DNA of 64,000 nucleotides from an uncultured Bacteroidales bacterium. GTDB taxonomy: Bacteria; Bacteroidota; Bacteroidia; Bacteroidales; Bacteroidaceae. A model generated the notes under the pieces. It was not told where the DNA came from and ran no database searches. It saw only the letters and a program-made list of their open reading frames with translations. The stretch is from the NCBI GenBank assembly GCA_902763885.1, contig CACWTU010000006.1:1-64000 (forward strand), read 5' to 3'. Made by a program: the position numbers and the translations under genes. This document shows, piece after piece, positions 51,291 through 62,273 of the stretch (positions are counted from its first letter, which is position 1; the number at the start of each line of letters is the position of its first letter).

Positions 51291-54200
51291 ATGAAACAAA
51301 CTACTGACATTTTGCGAGGGCGGCCGTGGCTATGGCTACTGGTAGTGCTTTTCGTGTGGCTGTTGCCTCAGCAGGCGACAGCAAGGGAAAGGTATCCTGA
51401 GATGACCAGTCTCTATCAGGTTATGCTCAACGGTTCCAACAAAGTCCGTATTCAGGCACCAGCCTACGACAAAAAAGACAACGACTACTTTGTATACCAT
51501 GGCTATCTGAAGGCCAAATGGAAGGACGAAAAAAAGGTAGACCATGAGGCTACTGTGTTATATTGGTCGATGGACGAAGGATATGACGCAGATAATGGTG
51601 GAAGTAAATACGACAACGACAATACTGCCGTACACTTCAAGTTCAAGACTGAAATTGGCGGCAGCGTCGACGTCAAGCAAGGCAATTCGTCGAGTACCTT
51701 CAAGATAACCAAAGACGACGGTGAGAAGCGCGAACTGCTCTATGAGAATTCTGACGACTATAGCTACGAATTCTCTGCCGTTTGGACCTTCCCTTACGAA
51801 ATGTATGGTTGCGATGTTACCTTTGTTTGGGACGTAGAGGTTGAATATACTCATATATTTGTCTTTAACAAAGCGTTCAAGTTAGGCTTAAAAGACGTGA
51901 ACATCTCTTTGCCAGAAGCACCGATTGTCGTAAATCCACAGATGTCGCTGGGAATGATGTCTTTTACAAAGCCCGGCATGTTGGAAGTGCCCTGGTTTGT
52001 GGCCTCCGACAGAGTGACTTCAGCAAAGTATGAGTATGTTGATCACAACGATAATACGGTAAGTGTACCATTGCAGTCAGGCATCAGCAACGGCACCATC
52101 TATCTGGATGCCAGCGTGCCTCACAAGAATTTGCACGTCATTGTAGATTACATTGACAGAGACAATAATCCGATTACGGCAGTCACGTCAGATGGGCAGA
52201 CGCAACCGGTCATTCACATACCCATGAGTCTTACTGCCAAGCCGCTGGGCGACCGCAAGGCATCGGTGCAGTTGGACTGGCACATCGCTTATACCGAATA
52301 TGAAGATATCTCCAGTTCCGACTTCTTTGAGATACAACGCTCACTGACGGGTAAGGAGGCAGACTTTGAGACCATTTTTTCTGAGCCTTTCAGTCTGAGT
52401 CAGAGTAACTACACCTTTATTGACAGTACTCTGATTGATGCCATTGGTGATAAACTACTGAAAGACGGCACCCTCGACAGCCTGACCTACCGTGTGCGCC
52501 GCACGATGACGCAGGCATGGGGCTGGGGCCACAGCGGTGCACCGAGTGTCCGTTGCGTTGTCGACGGCATCCACTTGATGCATATTGCCACCTATTCTGC
52601 CGAATGGGAAGACGCGCTTGCCTACACCGCTCGTGTCTCTTGGAAGTATGCCGATGAGTACAACATGGTATGGGACAATCGTGCCAATATGATGATGCGC
52701 GTCACGATGCTCAATCAAAGCGGGGATACCGTGAACATCCAGAACATAGAAATCTCTCCAGAGGAACGTGAGCAGCGCTACAAGGTGATTGATCTCTCGC
52801 GCACGTGTGTTAGCTATAAAGTAGATTTGTATATCGATCGCCGTACTTCCCCCATTCCGACATTCGATGAAATAAAACCCTACTGGTTTCCCATCCGCAA
52901 TGCTAATGACTGGAAAACCTTCCTTAACAAGGTGAAAGCCGCCGAGGGTAAGTACGACGTGAACGCCCGTCTCTATGCCGACATCAGTATTGAAAACAGC
53001 GTTGGATTGTACGAGAGTTATCCATACCGTGGTACATTCGACGGCAACGGTCATACGTTGAATGTTAACATTTCTGGTGGTAACTTGAATAATCTTGGCA
53101 TATTCCGCTTTGTTGATAATGCCACATTCCGCAACCTGCATACAACAGGAACCATCAACACCAGCCAAAAGTATGCAGGAAGCCTTATTGGCCGTATCAG
53201 AAACGGCCATTCGGTTGTCATTGAGGGCTGCCGCTCTTCAGTCACGCTCAACAACTCCATTAATGGCGATGCCACTATGGGCGGCTTTTTGGGAATTGTA
53301 GGAGATAATGCCAGTGTTATGTTCCGTAACTGTAAGTTTGACGGCAGTTTTAATGGAGATAATTGTAGTCACGTCAGCGGTTTCATTGGCTGTTGCTTAG
53401 GTAACTCTTCGGCAACCATCGATAACTGTCTATTCGCTCCCGACCATATCACTACAAGTAGCGAAAACTGCGCAACGTGGGCACGCAAATACGACAGTGC
53501 TACACTGACCGTCATCAACAGCTATGCCACCCGGGAATATACGCAGGGCGACGGCACTGCGGAAAACCCCTACCGCATCAATTCTGCAGGTGACTGGAAT
53601 GCGCTCAGGGATGCTGTGGAAGCAGCCAAGAACAACAGTTATTTGTATGCTCGCCTTGAGGCCGACATCACCGTCAGCGATTATGTAGGAAGAGGTCATG
53701 CTGCTGTATTCCGTGGCACGTTCGACGGCAACGGCCATACGCTGAATGTCGTTATCAATAGAACCACCGATACTGGCGCTGCAGCCCCCTTCGCTTATGC
53801 AGGCGATTGTACCATCAAGAACCTGCGCGTGACGGGCAAAGTAAATGGCAATGGCAATCATGCCGCAGGACTGATTGGCGGTGCTCAACCTGGCACCCCC
53901 CACATCAACCTTGACCGTGTGTGGGTATCTACAGATGTGACTACGGCGGGTACCCATGTCGGCGGTATCATCGGACATTCCAATAATGGAATCATAAAAA
54001 TGACCGACTGCCTTTATGACGGCAAGCCGAGCACTCGCCCAGATAACGAAGCACATGATACGTTTATGGGAACCATGATTGGCTGGGGCAACGAAAACAC
54101 CCAATGGACGCTCGTCCGTACATACGACCATGGTAACTTGGGCAATGCTTATTGGCGCTTCTATGGTATATGGTGGAACAGTCCTGACTGGCATTCTTGG

Positions 54201-57200
54201 GGAACCAATGATCGTAGTTTTACCGTTACCCAGCACGGTTGGGACAACGTGAATTATTACAACAAGACCGACCAGACCGAGGTGGTGAACCTGATGAATG
54301 GCAATCAGGCTGGCACTTGGCAGCTTGTCGATGGCAAGGCTGTTCCTGTGCTGACCACCACGGATACCACAACTGGCGAGACCAACTTCCTGAGCAATCT
54401 CGGCTACGCCTGGACGAAGGAAGGCTCGACCATCAATCCCACCGTGACGACGACGGCAGAATGCGAAGTCGTTACCTATCCTGAACCTACGCTTCCCACA
54501 TTCTACCATGAGGGTAACGGCAAGATTGGTAAGACGCTGATGACGGAGACCCGCCAAAGTAGCGTCGTGGTGACATGGGATGTTGAGGGCGTAGTAGACT
54601 TCTTCCAGGTGTACCGTCGCACCGAAGGCAGTGGCGACGATGCCTGGGAACTCATTTCCGATCAGCTCGACAACACGGGCTATGAAGACAAGAGCGTATC
54701 TCCATTGCTGCGCTATGAATATAAGGTGCGTGCCGTGACCGACTGTGAAGGTCTGCACTACTCTGAGACTCAGGTGAAGGCTGGTGCCTGCAAGAACACA
54801 GGCCGTGTATCAGGCTATGTACGCCTGAACGACGGCACGGGCGTACCGGGCATCACGGTAACTGTGAAGCACGATAAAGATGCCAACTTTGACACCGACA
54901 AGTCATACAAGGTAGAAGTGATAACTGATGAAACAGGATACTTCGTTGCCGACGGTCTGCCTTACAATGGTCTGTCCGACATAGAGTATGTCGTTTCTGT
55001 TACCAGCGCTGGCAATGTGAAGTTCGAAACTGGAAAGACCTTATATTCCGTCACCTTCGACAATGAGACGAACGACGAATCGATACCAGAGTTCACCATC
55101 ATCAACAGTCACCGTTTCTCAGGTTTCGTGATGTACGACGGCACGAGCATTCCCGTGAAGGGTGCCCACTTCAAGGTTGGCAACCATCATGTCTATAACG
55201 CTTCGGGCAAACTCGTGGAGACCGACTACGATGGTAGCTTCTCGTTCCGTGTGCTCGATGGTCAGGACAGCATTCAGGTCTGGATGGACAAGCACACCTT
55301 TACAGAGGATGGCTATTATTTGGACACAAAGAAGAACAAGGCTGTCATCACCGATGACGAAGCAGGCATCTACTTCTACGATGCTACCAAGGTGAAGCTG
55401 ATAGGCCGCGTGGTCGGTGGTGACGACCAGGGCAGCAAGCCTATGGACAACAACCTCTCTAAGAACAACCTGGGCCGCAACCTGACCATGGTGATGACCC
55501 TGGAAGGCGACAACACGTCGTGGCTGGTTTACAACAACCTGAACCCAGAGCTGAAGACGCGCGAGCTGACCTTCACGCACGCCGGCGGCAACGGCCACCA
55601 GACCACCGCTGTCGTAGAGCGCAAACGCATGACCGTCAAGCCCGACTCCCTGACGGGTGAGTACACACTGCTGCTGCCGCCCGTCCGCTGGAAGGTGGAG
55701 CAGGTCTACTGCGATGGCTATCCCACGCTGTTCCAGGAAGGACAGGCCAGTGAAGTTATTGACCTGACTGACTGCCTCACACCCATTGACACCACCTACG
55801 TGGGCAGTTACAAGGATTATGAGGGCTACGTTTCTGAGCGCTCGGCAACCTACAATGCCATTTATAACCGCATTTACCACGCTCCCGTGGAGATTACCTA
55901 TCGCCAGATAGGCTATGACACGTTCGATTACTTCGGTGACAGGACCTACATGTCTACGAATATCGGAAGCAAAAAGGTGGAAGTACCTTTGGTCTCTTTG
56001 GATAGTATCACCAACACAGTACACTACACCTTCGGCTATCCTGTGTTCAGCCTGAACCGCCGCTATCCCATCCAGGTGCAGGTGGCTGAGCGTTATCCAT
56101 TCAATAATGACACCCGCACAGGTATCGTCGATATCGTGCCTGTTGGTGGCGGCAAGGTAACGGTTCACAATGGCTTGAAATATAATGCATCACCGGAAAC
56201 TGTCGAGCTGGACAGCCTGGGTCAGGGCCACTTCTACATCACTGCCGACCAAACGGCACGTCTGCTCACTGGCGAGAATGCACTGATGACGGTCACGATG
56301 ACCTTGGAGCAGGACGGTACAACCTATGAGGCTGAACCGCTGAAGGCTTACACACTGAATATGTTCGCTCTAGGCGGGGCCAAGGACGTGCTGGTAAAGG
56401 GAAAGCCCATATTGATTGACATCCTGCGCGACCCGCCCGGTGGCGGTAGTTCTGCTACGCTGTCAAAAGGTTCAACACTGAAATACAGTTACACGCTGGA
56501 TATGACCATCAAAGGTGGTGTATCTATCGGATTGACGTATGGTACCAAGTATGAAACGTTTACGGGCTTTGTGAACGCTCCTGAGGGTTCCGGCGGCACA
56601 AACGGCTACATGAGCAATTCTGACATCGCAAAACTCTTTGAGTTTGAATACGCCTATAATGCAGATGGGCGTCGCTCTTTCACTTACACGATGAATGTGA
56701 ATGAAGAGATCACGACCAGTAGCGACCCGAACATGGTGGGTGCCGAAGCCGACCTCTTTATCGGTATGACGCAGAACATCGTCATTCAGCCTTTGAGCAC
56801 CATCCGTGCCATCCCCGACAGCATCTTCCAACAGATGAAGGGCAGACTGAACGGTGGTAATACGGCAGGCTTCAGCACCTACGGCACACTGTTAGATATA
56901 GCTGAGGGTAAGGATCTGGATGGCAACAAGTTCCATTTGGTTCGCGACGAGTCCATTGGCTATGGCCCTGAGGTGACTTCTCATTTTATCCATTCGCAGA
57001 AACACATTCTGACACAGATTATTCCTCAGATGGTGGAAGAATTGCGTGCTCTGATGTTCACAGGTACGGCAGCAGATGCCCAAAAGAAGGCTGATGCCAC
57101 GGGCAAGCCCGTCTATCGTTCACTGGTAACTGAGGATGATGAGAACTTCGGTCTCCTCAATATGAAGGATGGTGAGGTCTACTACTATACCAGCAAGATG

Positions 57201-60200
57201 AAGGAAGAACCTGGTATGAACTATGTCATTCATCTGCCAAGCACAACCACCACACCTCCTACTGATGAGGTGGCAGAAAAGTGCCAGAATATCTTGGCAT
57301 GGGCTGAGATGATTGGTCAGAACGAACGTGAGAAACTGGCTGCCATCTGGGGCAGCTCACCTATGGCTAACTATGACGTAGATGGTGGTACGAAAGTCAA
57401 TTATAGTGAGCAGTTCATAAGTGAATACTCCATCTCTAATCACCAAACCCTGCCGGGTGTCTTTGGCGACAACTGGTTCGACAATATCGGTTCTGACATG
57501 GGCTTAGCTTCCAGTGCAGCGGTTGGTGTCAAGATATTGGCTAAACTTGTCGATATGCTTTGGGCAAAGTCAGACAAAATAACAGAAGCCAGCGGGAAGG
57601 AGACCACTACAAATACTGACGATGAAGATAATCCCGTTCAAACAACCACGGAAGTATCATTTGCCGGAAAGACTGTCAAGTTTAGGATTCTACCTGTTTT
57701 GAATTACGTGACTAAGGGGGTAAGTACTGATTCAAAGGTGTTCAGTCGTAAGGAAAGTTTCAACATTGTGATGGACAAGAAGAGCCATCTGAACTTTGAC
57801 GTCTATCGTGTACAGACGGATACGACTTTCTTGAAAGCAAGTAGTTTGCTCGATGTATACTCGAACCAGAACTACGATGAGATGACCAAATATGTGGATG
57901 TGTTCTTGAGACGCAAATTCGACATGTCAAAGGTCGTATATTCACGCAGCTTTGTGTATCGTACACGTGGCGGTGCTACTGTAAACTCGTGGGAGGACCA
58001 GCGCAAGACGATGTTCTATAGTCCTGGTGTTGTTCTCGACGAGCGTACAAAGAAAATCCAGAACCCGAAGATTACGCTGGACCGTCAGAGTATCAGCGGT
58101 GTGGCCATGGGCGAACCCGCCCGCTTCAAAGTATATATGACCAACGACAGCGAACAACCAGAGGCTGCTACGGGTAGTATCTCTCTCTACGTACTCTATT
58201 TGAAACCAAAATCGAACCCCAATGGTGCCAAGATAATGGTCGACGGTATCGCACTGACCACTACGGGTTGGGAACTCTATCTGAAACCAGGTGAGGTGGT
58301 AGAGAGGACCCTTGAGGTCTATGCCGGCACTGAGTTCGACTATGAGGGCCTGAAGATAGGCTTGTGCTCAAAATCCGACCCCGACCATATCAGCGAAGAA
58401 GTGGCCTTCGACGTACACTACTTGCATCAGGCCGGACCGGTGAACATCTCGTCGCCAGGCGACAAGTGGGTGATGAATACCTATGCCAGCAAGGACGACA
58501 AGCGTGGCTGGTTCATTCCTGTCACCATCGATGGTTTCGACCGCCACCAGCACAACTTCGACCACATTGAGTTCCAGTATAAGGAGTCACAGCGTGGCGA
58601 AGACAGTTGGACCAACCTCTGCTCGTTCTATGCCGACTCACTGCTGATGGCCAAGGCCAGCGGCGAGCGCGAGATGATTCCAGAGAACGGCAACATCGTC
58701 ACAAACTTCTATGGTGAAGGTACGGTGATGGAGAAAGCCTATGACCTGCGTGCCGTGCTCTACTGCCGCAACGGTAACTCATTCCTCACCACATCGTCGA
58801 AAATCATCAGCGGTGTGAAGGATACGCGCCGTCCGCAACTGTTTGGCACTCCCGAACCCGTGAACGGTATCCTGACGACAGGCGACAATATCGTATTCAA
58901 CTTCTCAGAAGACATAGAATACAACTATCTGAGCGCCATCACCAACGTTGAGGTGAAGGGCGAGACGAACACCGACCATATCTCTGAGAACGTGAGCGTG
59001 CAGTTCACGGGCCAGTCCAGCATGGAGACCGAGGCTATGCGTAACTTCAGCGGTAAGGATCTGACCATCGATCTGATGATTAAGCCTGACACGCTGGCTG
59101 GACGCGACATGCCGCTGTTCTCACACGGCAGCAATGGTCAAAAGCTGCAGTTGTGGCTGACCGAGAACTTCAAACTGAAGGCTGTAATCAATAATCATGA
59201 GTACGTTTCTGACTCTGTCATCAAGAAGAACACCTTCACGCAGGTAGCCATGTGCATGGATCTGAATGATGACTCGCTACGACTCTTCAATGGCGGCAAG
59301 GTCATTGGCAGGTTCCCGATTATTGAACATTACAACGGTACGGGCAACCTCATCTTCGGTCGTACCAACGAGAGCGACCGCTCAGACAGCAAGTACTATG
59401 AGGGCCGCATGATGGAGGCTCGCCTGTGGTATGCTGCCATGGACGGCGCTCTCATCGGCTCAACCTACGGAGGCCGTCGCCTGACGGGCTACGAAGTGGG
59501 ACTGGTCGATTACTACCCGATGAATGAGGGTTCCGGCAACTATGCCTTAGACAAGACGCAGGGTGCAAACGCCCAACTTATAGGTACCAACTGGGCTATG
59601 CCACGCGGCTTTTCGCTCCGCATAGAGAATGACGACCACGGCATCAAACTGACGAAGAACGCCCTGAACCGTACAAAGGAGCAGGACTACACGCTGATGT
59701 TCTGGTTCAAGACCGACAGCAACGGTCGCGGCGTACTGCTCAGCAACGGAGCTGGTAAGAAAGATGAGATCGGTGCGAAGAACATCTTCAACATCGCCTT
59801 TGAAGCCAATAAACTGATGTACCGCTCGAATGGGCAGGCTATAGAGGTACCAGGCGACTGGAGCGACAACGAGTGGCACCACTTCGCTATGACGATGAAC
59901 CGCGGACTTAACATAGCTAACATCTATGTTGACCAGGTGCTTCGCTCATCCTTTGAAGCCGATTCTATCGGTGGTATCAGTGGCGGACACCCGCTGATTG
60001 GTGCGGCACTGTATGACAGCTACGATGCCGATGGTAAGGTAATTACCACCGACACCCGCAACTGGCTGATAGGTCATATTGACGAACTCTGCTTCTTTGC
60101 ACAGGCACTGCCTGAAACGCTTATCAATACTTACTCCAAGAAGAGCCCGAACGGTGACGAGGTGGGTCTGCTGACTTACCTGAGCTTCGACCGCCAGGAG

Positions 60201-62270
60201 CGCCAGAAGAACAATGAGATTGTGATGGTACCTTATGAATACAGCAAGAAGATCTATCTGGATGCCGATGGCAACATGCGTTACGAACTCGATCCGCAGA
60301 CAAAGCAGCCTACCAGCACGCCGATACGCGACTACGTATTCGTGGATTCTATCGACGTCATCAAGCAGCATATCACCGACAACACGGCAGCTCCCGTGAT
60401 ACCTTACGAGGAACTGAAGAACCTGAACTTCAGTTTCGTGGGCGAGGGACATAAACTGTTGGTGAACCTGAACGAAAAGAATTCTAAGTTGAACCGTCGT
60501 AATATCTATGTCACCATACGTGACGTAGAGGACAAGAACGGTAATGCCATGGCTTCACCGCAGACGGCATGCTATCTGGTTACCAACAGCAACTTACACT
60601 GGATTGTGAACCGTTATGACTACACGACCAAGTATGGTGCCGGCGAGACTGGTGAACTGTCGTTCTATAACAACAGTGCTACAAGCCACACCTACACCAT
60701 CGAGAACTGTCCCAAGTGGCTCAAGCTCAGCAAGTATAGCGACGTTATAGCACCGCAGAATATGGAGTATGTTGAAGCAACGATCAGCAAAGACCTGAAC
60801 GTAGGTACATATAATGAAATTCTCTATCTGACAGATGAGCAAGGCGTCTCCGAGCCATTCTACCTGAACCTGACGGTTGAGGGTGAGCAGCCTGGATGGG
60901 CAGAGAGCATCAACAGCGACCTACTGAAGTACTCGATGAGCATATCCGGTCAGGTTTATCTCTTTGATGAGCTTGACACCGATGAACGCGACATCGTGGG
61001 TGTCTTTGACAAGGAGAATGTTTGCCACGGCTTCGCCAACATCAGCCACAATGCCCAGACGGGTGAGACCGGTCTCTACCTGACTGTCTATGACAATCAG
61101 ACAAGCGGACGCCCACTGAACTTCCGCATGTGGCAGTACAGTACCGGACGCGAGATTGTTCTGAGCACGAAACCGGCCATCACCTTCTCGAAAGATGCCA
61201 TTCTGGGCACCGATAAGCCTGTACGCTTTGACGGCGGCGAGGCCTTCGTGCAGTACTTCGACCTGAAGGCTGGCTGGAACTGGATTTCGTTCAACGTGGC
61301 AAGCGAGCAACTCTTCAACCTGAACACCCTGCTTGACGGACTGCCCTGGAAGGAGGGCGACGTTCTGACCGACCTGAACAGCGACGCCACGCTCGTCTTC
61401 CGCAACGGCCACTGGCTGATATCAGGCGATGCCAATGTGTCCATGCTCTCGCAGAAGAAAGCCTATGCCATCATGGTGCAGGATGACATCCTGTTCCCCA
61501 TAGCAGGTACCATCATCAAGCAGGCAGACATGCGTACCATCGAAGTGAAGCAAGGCTGGAACGGCATAGGCTACACGCCGGCGCTGAACCTCACGGTAGA
61601 GACGGCACTGAGCGACTACTTCGACAAGGCTGAGCCGGGCGACGTGATTAAGAGTCACGACCAGTTTGCCTACTTCAGTAAGTCTGGTAATGTAGGCCGC
61701 TGGCGTGGCAACCTGCAGTACATGAAGCCTGGCGAGGGCTATATGCTACTGCGCAAGGCTGCCAGCACGACAACCTTCACCTATCCGTTCTACGAGCCGG
61801 GATCGACGTTCCTTGACGAGTGGTCGTATAGTGGAACTACGCGCTCTGCTGCTCCAGTAAGAGCCATGAATACAATGTGCATAAGTGCTGTTGTTGACGG
61901 CTTTGAAGTTGAAGAAGGCGACATTCTGGAAGCATATGCTAACGGCGAAATCATTGGCAAAACTACTGTGAACAGCGCTTCTGCTGATGAAACCCGCGAG
62001 CCGATCTACCTCAGTATTGAGGGCGACAAGGAGCATGGCATCTGGTTCGCTATTGAGCGTGGTGGCGAGATTGTTGCCTTTACCAACGAGCAGATGACGT
62101 TCATAGCCAACGCCGTTATCGGTAGTCCCGATGAGCCGACATCAATCAACTTCATCAAGGCTGAGAACGAGAACGACCAGTGGTACAGCATCAGCGGCAT
62201 TAAGCTGCAGAAGAAGCCGACGCAAAGCGGTATGTATATCTTCAATGGACGTAAGATACTGATTAAATAA
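51291..62270 (+). CDS. Giant multidomain surface protein (3659 residues)
   Basis: Probable T9SS-type secreted or surface adhesin/stalk protein. The start is ATG 51291, giving signal peptide PWLWLLVVLFVWLLPQQATA. The frame is open 74 codons upstream and includes a second, lipoprotein-like signal (LIFVMMLASSC). Domains in order: beta-rich N-terminal region; two GLUG/beta-helix blocks around RGTFDGNGHTLNV (nt about 52900-53520 and 53570-54050); a fibronectin III-like domain (about 54540-54790); two carboxypeptidase-regulatory/SdrB-like domains (about 54800-55330); a long unassigned region (55.4-58.9 kb); two LamG/concanavalin-like domains (about 59000-59530 and 59600-60150); an AGWNWISFNV-type region (about 61260); a small beta domain repeated near 60.95 and 61.87 kb; and a C-terminal QSGMYIFNGRKILIK tail. 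No protease or glycosidase motif is seen. It is followed 3 bp later by a lipoprotein gene. Confidence 0.88.
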   Translation: MKQTTDILRGRPWLWLLVVLFVWLLPQQATARERYPEMTSLYQVMLNGSNKVRIQAPAYDKKDNDYFVYHGYLKAKWKDEKKVDHEATVLYWSMDEGYDADNGGSKYDNDNTAVHFKFKTEIGGSVDVKQGNSSSTFKITKDDGEKRELLYENSDDYSYEFSAVWTFPYEMYGCDVTFVWDVEVEYTHIFVFNKAFKLGLKDVNISLPEAPIVVNPQMSLGMMSFTKPGMLEVPWFVASDRVTSAKYEYVDHNDNTVSVPLQSGISNGTIYLDASVPHKNLHVIVDYIDRDNNPITAVTSDGQTQPVIHIPMSLTAKPLGDRKASVQLDWHIAYTEYEDISSSDFFEIQRSLTGKEADFETIFSEPFSLSQSNYTFIDSTLIDAIGDKLLKDGTLDSLTYRVRRTMTQAWGWGHSGAPSVRCVVDGIHLMHIATYSAEWEDALAYTARVSWKYADEYNMVWDNRANMMMRVTMLNQSGDTVNIQNIEISPEEREQRYKVIDLSRTCVSYKVDLYIDRRTSPIPTFDEIKPYWFPIRNANDWKTFLNKVKAAEGKYDVNARLYADISIENSVGLYESYPYRGTFDGNGHTLNVNISGGNLNNLGIFRFVDNATFRNLHTTGTINTSQKYAGSLIGRIRNGHSVVIEGCRSSVTLNNSINGDATMGGFLGIVGDNASVMFRNCKFDGSFNGDNCSHVSGFIGCCLGNSSATIDNCLFAPDHITTSSENCATWARKYDSATLTVINSYATREYTQGDGTAENPYRINSAGDWNALRDAVEAAKNNSYLYARLEADITVSDYVGRGHAAVFRGTFDGNGHTLNVVINRTTDTGAAAPFAYAGDCTIKNLRVTGKVNGNGNHAAGLIGGAQPGTPHINLDRVWVSTDVTTAGTHVGGIIGHSNNGIIKMTDCLYDGKPSTRPDNEAHDTFMGTMIGWGNENTQWTLVRTYDHGNLGNAYWRFYGIWWNSPDWHSWGTNDRSFTVTQHGWDNVNYYNKTDQTEVVNLMNGNQAGTWQLVDGKAVPVLTTTDTTTGETNFLSNLGYAWTKEGSTINPTVTTTAECEVVTYPEPTLPTFYHEGNGKIGKTLMTETRQSSVVVTWDVEGVVDFFQVYRRTEGSGDDAWELISDQLDNTGYEDKSVSPLLRYEYKVRAVTDCEGLHYSETQVKAGACKNTGRVSGYVRLNDGTGVPGITVTVKHDKDANFDTDKSYKVEVITDETGYFVADGLPYNGLSDIEYVVSVTSAGNVKFETGKTLYSVTFDNETNDESIPEFTIINSHRFSGFVMYDGTSIPVKGAHFKVGNHHVYNASGKLVETDYDGSFSFRVLDGQDSIQVWMDKHTFTEDGYYLDTKKNKAVITDDEAGIYFYDATKVKLIGRVVGGDDQGSKPMDNNLSKNNLGRNLTMVMTLEGDNTSWLVYNNLNPELKTRELTFTHAGGNGHQTTAVVERKRMTVKPDSLTGEYTLLLPPVRWKVEQVYCDGYPTLFQEGQASEVIDLTDCLTPIDTTYVGSYKDYEGYVSERSATYNAIYNRIYHAPVEITYRQIGYDTFDYFGDRTYMSTNIGSKKVEVPLVSLDSITNTVHYTFGYPVFSLNRRYPIQVQVAERYPFNNDTRTGIVDIVPVGGGKVTVHNGLKYNASPETVELDSLGQGHFYITADQTARLLTGENALMTVTMTLEQDGTTYEAEPLKAYTLNMFALGGAKDVLVKGKPILIDILRDPPGGGSSATLSKGSTLKYSYTLDMTIKGGVSIGLTYGTKYETFTGFVNAPEGSGGTNGYMSNSDIAKLFEFEYAYNADGRRSFTYTMNVNEEITTSSDPNMVGAEADLFIGMTQNIVIQPLSTIRAIPDSIFQQMKGRLNGGNTAGFSTYGTLLDIAEGKDLDGNKFHLVRDESIGYGPEVTSHFIHSQKHILTQIIPQMVEELRALMFTGTAADAQKKADATGKPVYRSLVTEDDENFGLLNMKDGEVYYYTSKMKEEPGMNYVIHLPSTTTTPPTDEVAEKCQNILAWAEMIGQNEREKLAAIWGSSPMANYDVDGGTKVNYSEQFISEYSISNHQTLPGVFGDNWFDNIGSDMGLASSAAVGVKILAKLVDMLWAKSDKITEASGKETTTNTDDEDNPVQTTTEVSFAGKTVKFRILPVLNYVTKGVSTDSKVFSRKESFNIVMDKKSHLNFDVYRVQTDTTFLKASSLLDVYSNQNYDEMTKYVDVFLRRKFDMSKVVYSRSFVYRTRGGATVNSWEDQRKTMFYSPGVVLDERTKKIQNPKITLDRQSISGVAMGEPARFKVYMTNDSEQPEAATGSISLYVLYLKPKSNPNGAKIMVDGIALTTTGWELYLKPGEVVERTLEVYAGTEFDYEGLKIGLCSKSDPDHISEEVAFDVHYLHQAGPVNISSPGDKWVMNTYASKDDKRGWFIPVTIDGFDRHQHNFDHIEFQYKESQRGEDSWTNLCSFYADSLLMAKASGEREMIPENGNIVTNFYGEGTVMEKAYDLRAVLYCRNGNSFLTTSSKIISGVKDTRRPQLFGTPEPVNGILTTGDNIVFNFSEDIEYNYLSAITNVEVKGETNTDHISENVSVQFTGQSSMETEAMRNFSGKDLTIDLMIKPDTLAGRDMPLFSHGSNGQKLQLWLTENFKLKAVINNHEYVSDSVIKKNTFTQVAMCMDLNDDSLRLFNGGKVIGRFPIIEHYNGTGNLIFGRTNESDRSDSKYYEGRMMEARLWYAAMDGALIGSTYGGRRLTGYEVGLVDYYPMNEGSGNYALDKTQGANAQLIGTNWAMPRGFSLRIENDDHGIKLTKNALNRTKEQDYTLMFWFKTDSNGRGVLLSNGAGKKDEIGAKNIFNIAFEANKLMYRSNGQAIEVPGDWSDNEWHHFAMTMNRGLNIANIYVDQVLRSSFEADSIGGISGGHPLIGAALYDSYDADGKVITTDTRNWLIGHIDELCFFAQALPETLINTYSKKSPNGDEVGLLTYLSFDRQERQKNNEIVMVPYEYSKKIYLDADGNMRYELDPQTKQPTSTPIRDYVFVDSIDVIKQHITDNTAAPVIPYEELKNLNFSFVGEGHKLLVNLNEKNSKLNRRNIYVTIRDVEDKNGNAMASPQTACYLVTNSNLHWIVNRYDYTTKYGAGETGELSFYNNSATSHTYTIENCPKWLKLSKYSDVIAPQNMEYVEATISKDLNVGTYNEILYLTDEQGVSEPFYLNLTVEGEQPGWAESINSDLLKYSMSISGQVYLFDELDTDERDIVGVFDKENVCHGFANISHNAQTGETGLYLTVYDNQTSGRPLNFRMWQYSTGREIVLSTKPAITFSKDAILGTDKPVRFDGGEAFVQYFDLKAGWNWISFNVASEQLFNLNTLLDGLPWKEGDVLTDLNSDATLVFRNGHWLISGDANVSMLSQKKAYAIMVQDDILFPIAGTIIKQADMRTIEVKQGWNGIGYTPALNLTVETALSDYFDKAEPGDVIKSHDQFAYFSKSGNVGRWRGNLQYMKPGEGYMLLRKAASTTTFTYPFYEPGSTFLDEWSYSGTTRSAAPVRAMNTMCISAVVDGFEVEEGDILEAYANGEIIGKTTVNSASADETREPIYLSIEGDKEHGIWFAIERGGEIVAFTNEQMTFIANAVIGSPDEPTSINFIKAENENDQWYSISGIKLQKKPTQSGMYIFNGRKILIK

Positions 62271-62273
62271 AAT

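Noticed and set aside
52455-56168. Long minus-strand open frames (251, 442 and 349 codons) opposite the giant surface-protein gene
   Set aside because: They are shadows of the plus-strand codon usage. They lack family motifs, signal peptides and promoters, and the plus-strand frame is clearly coding.
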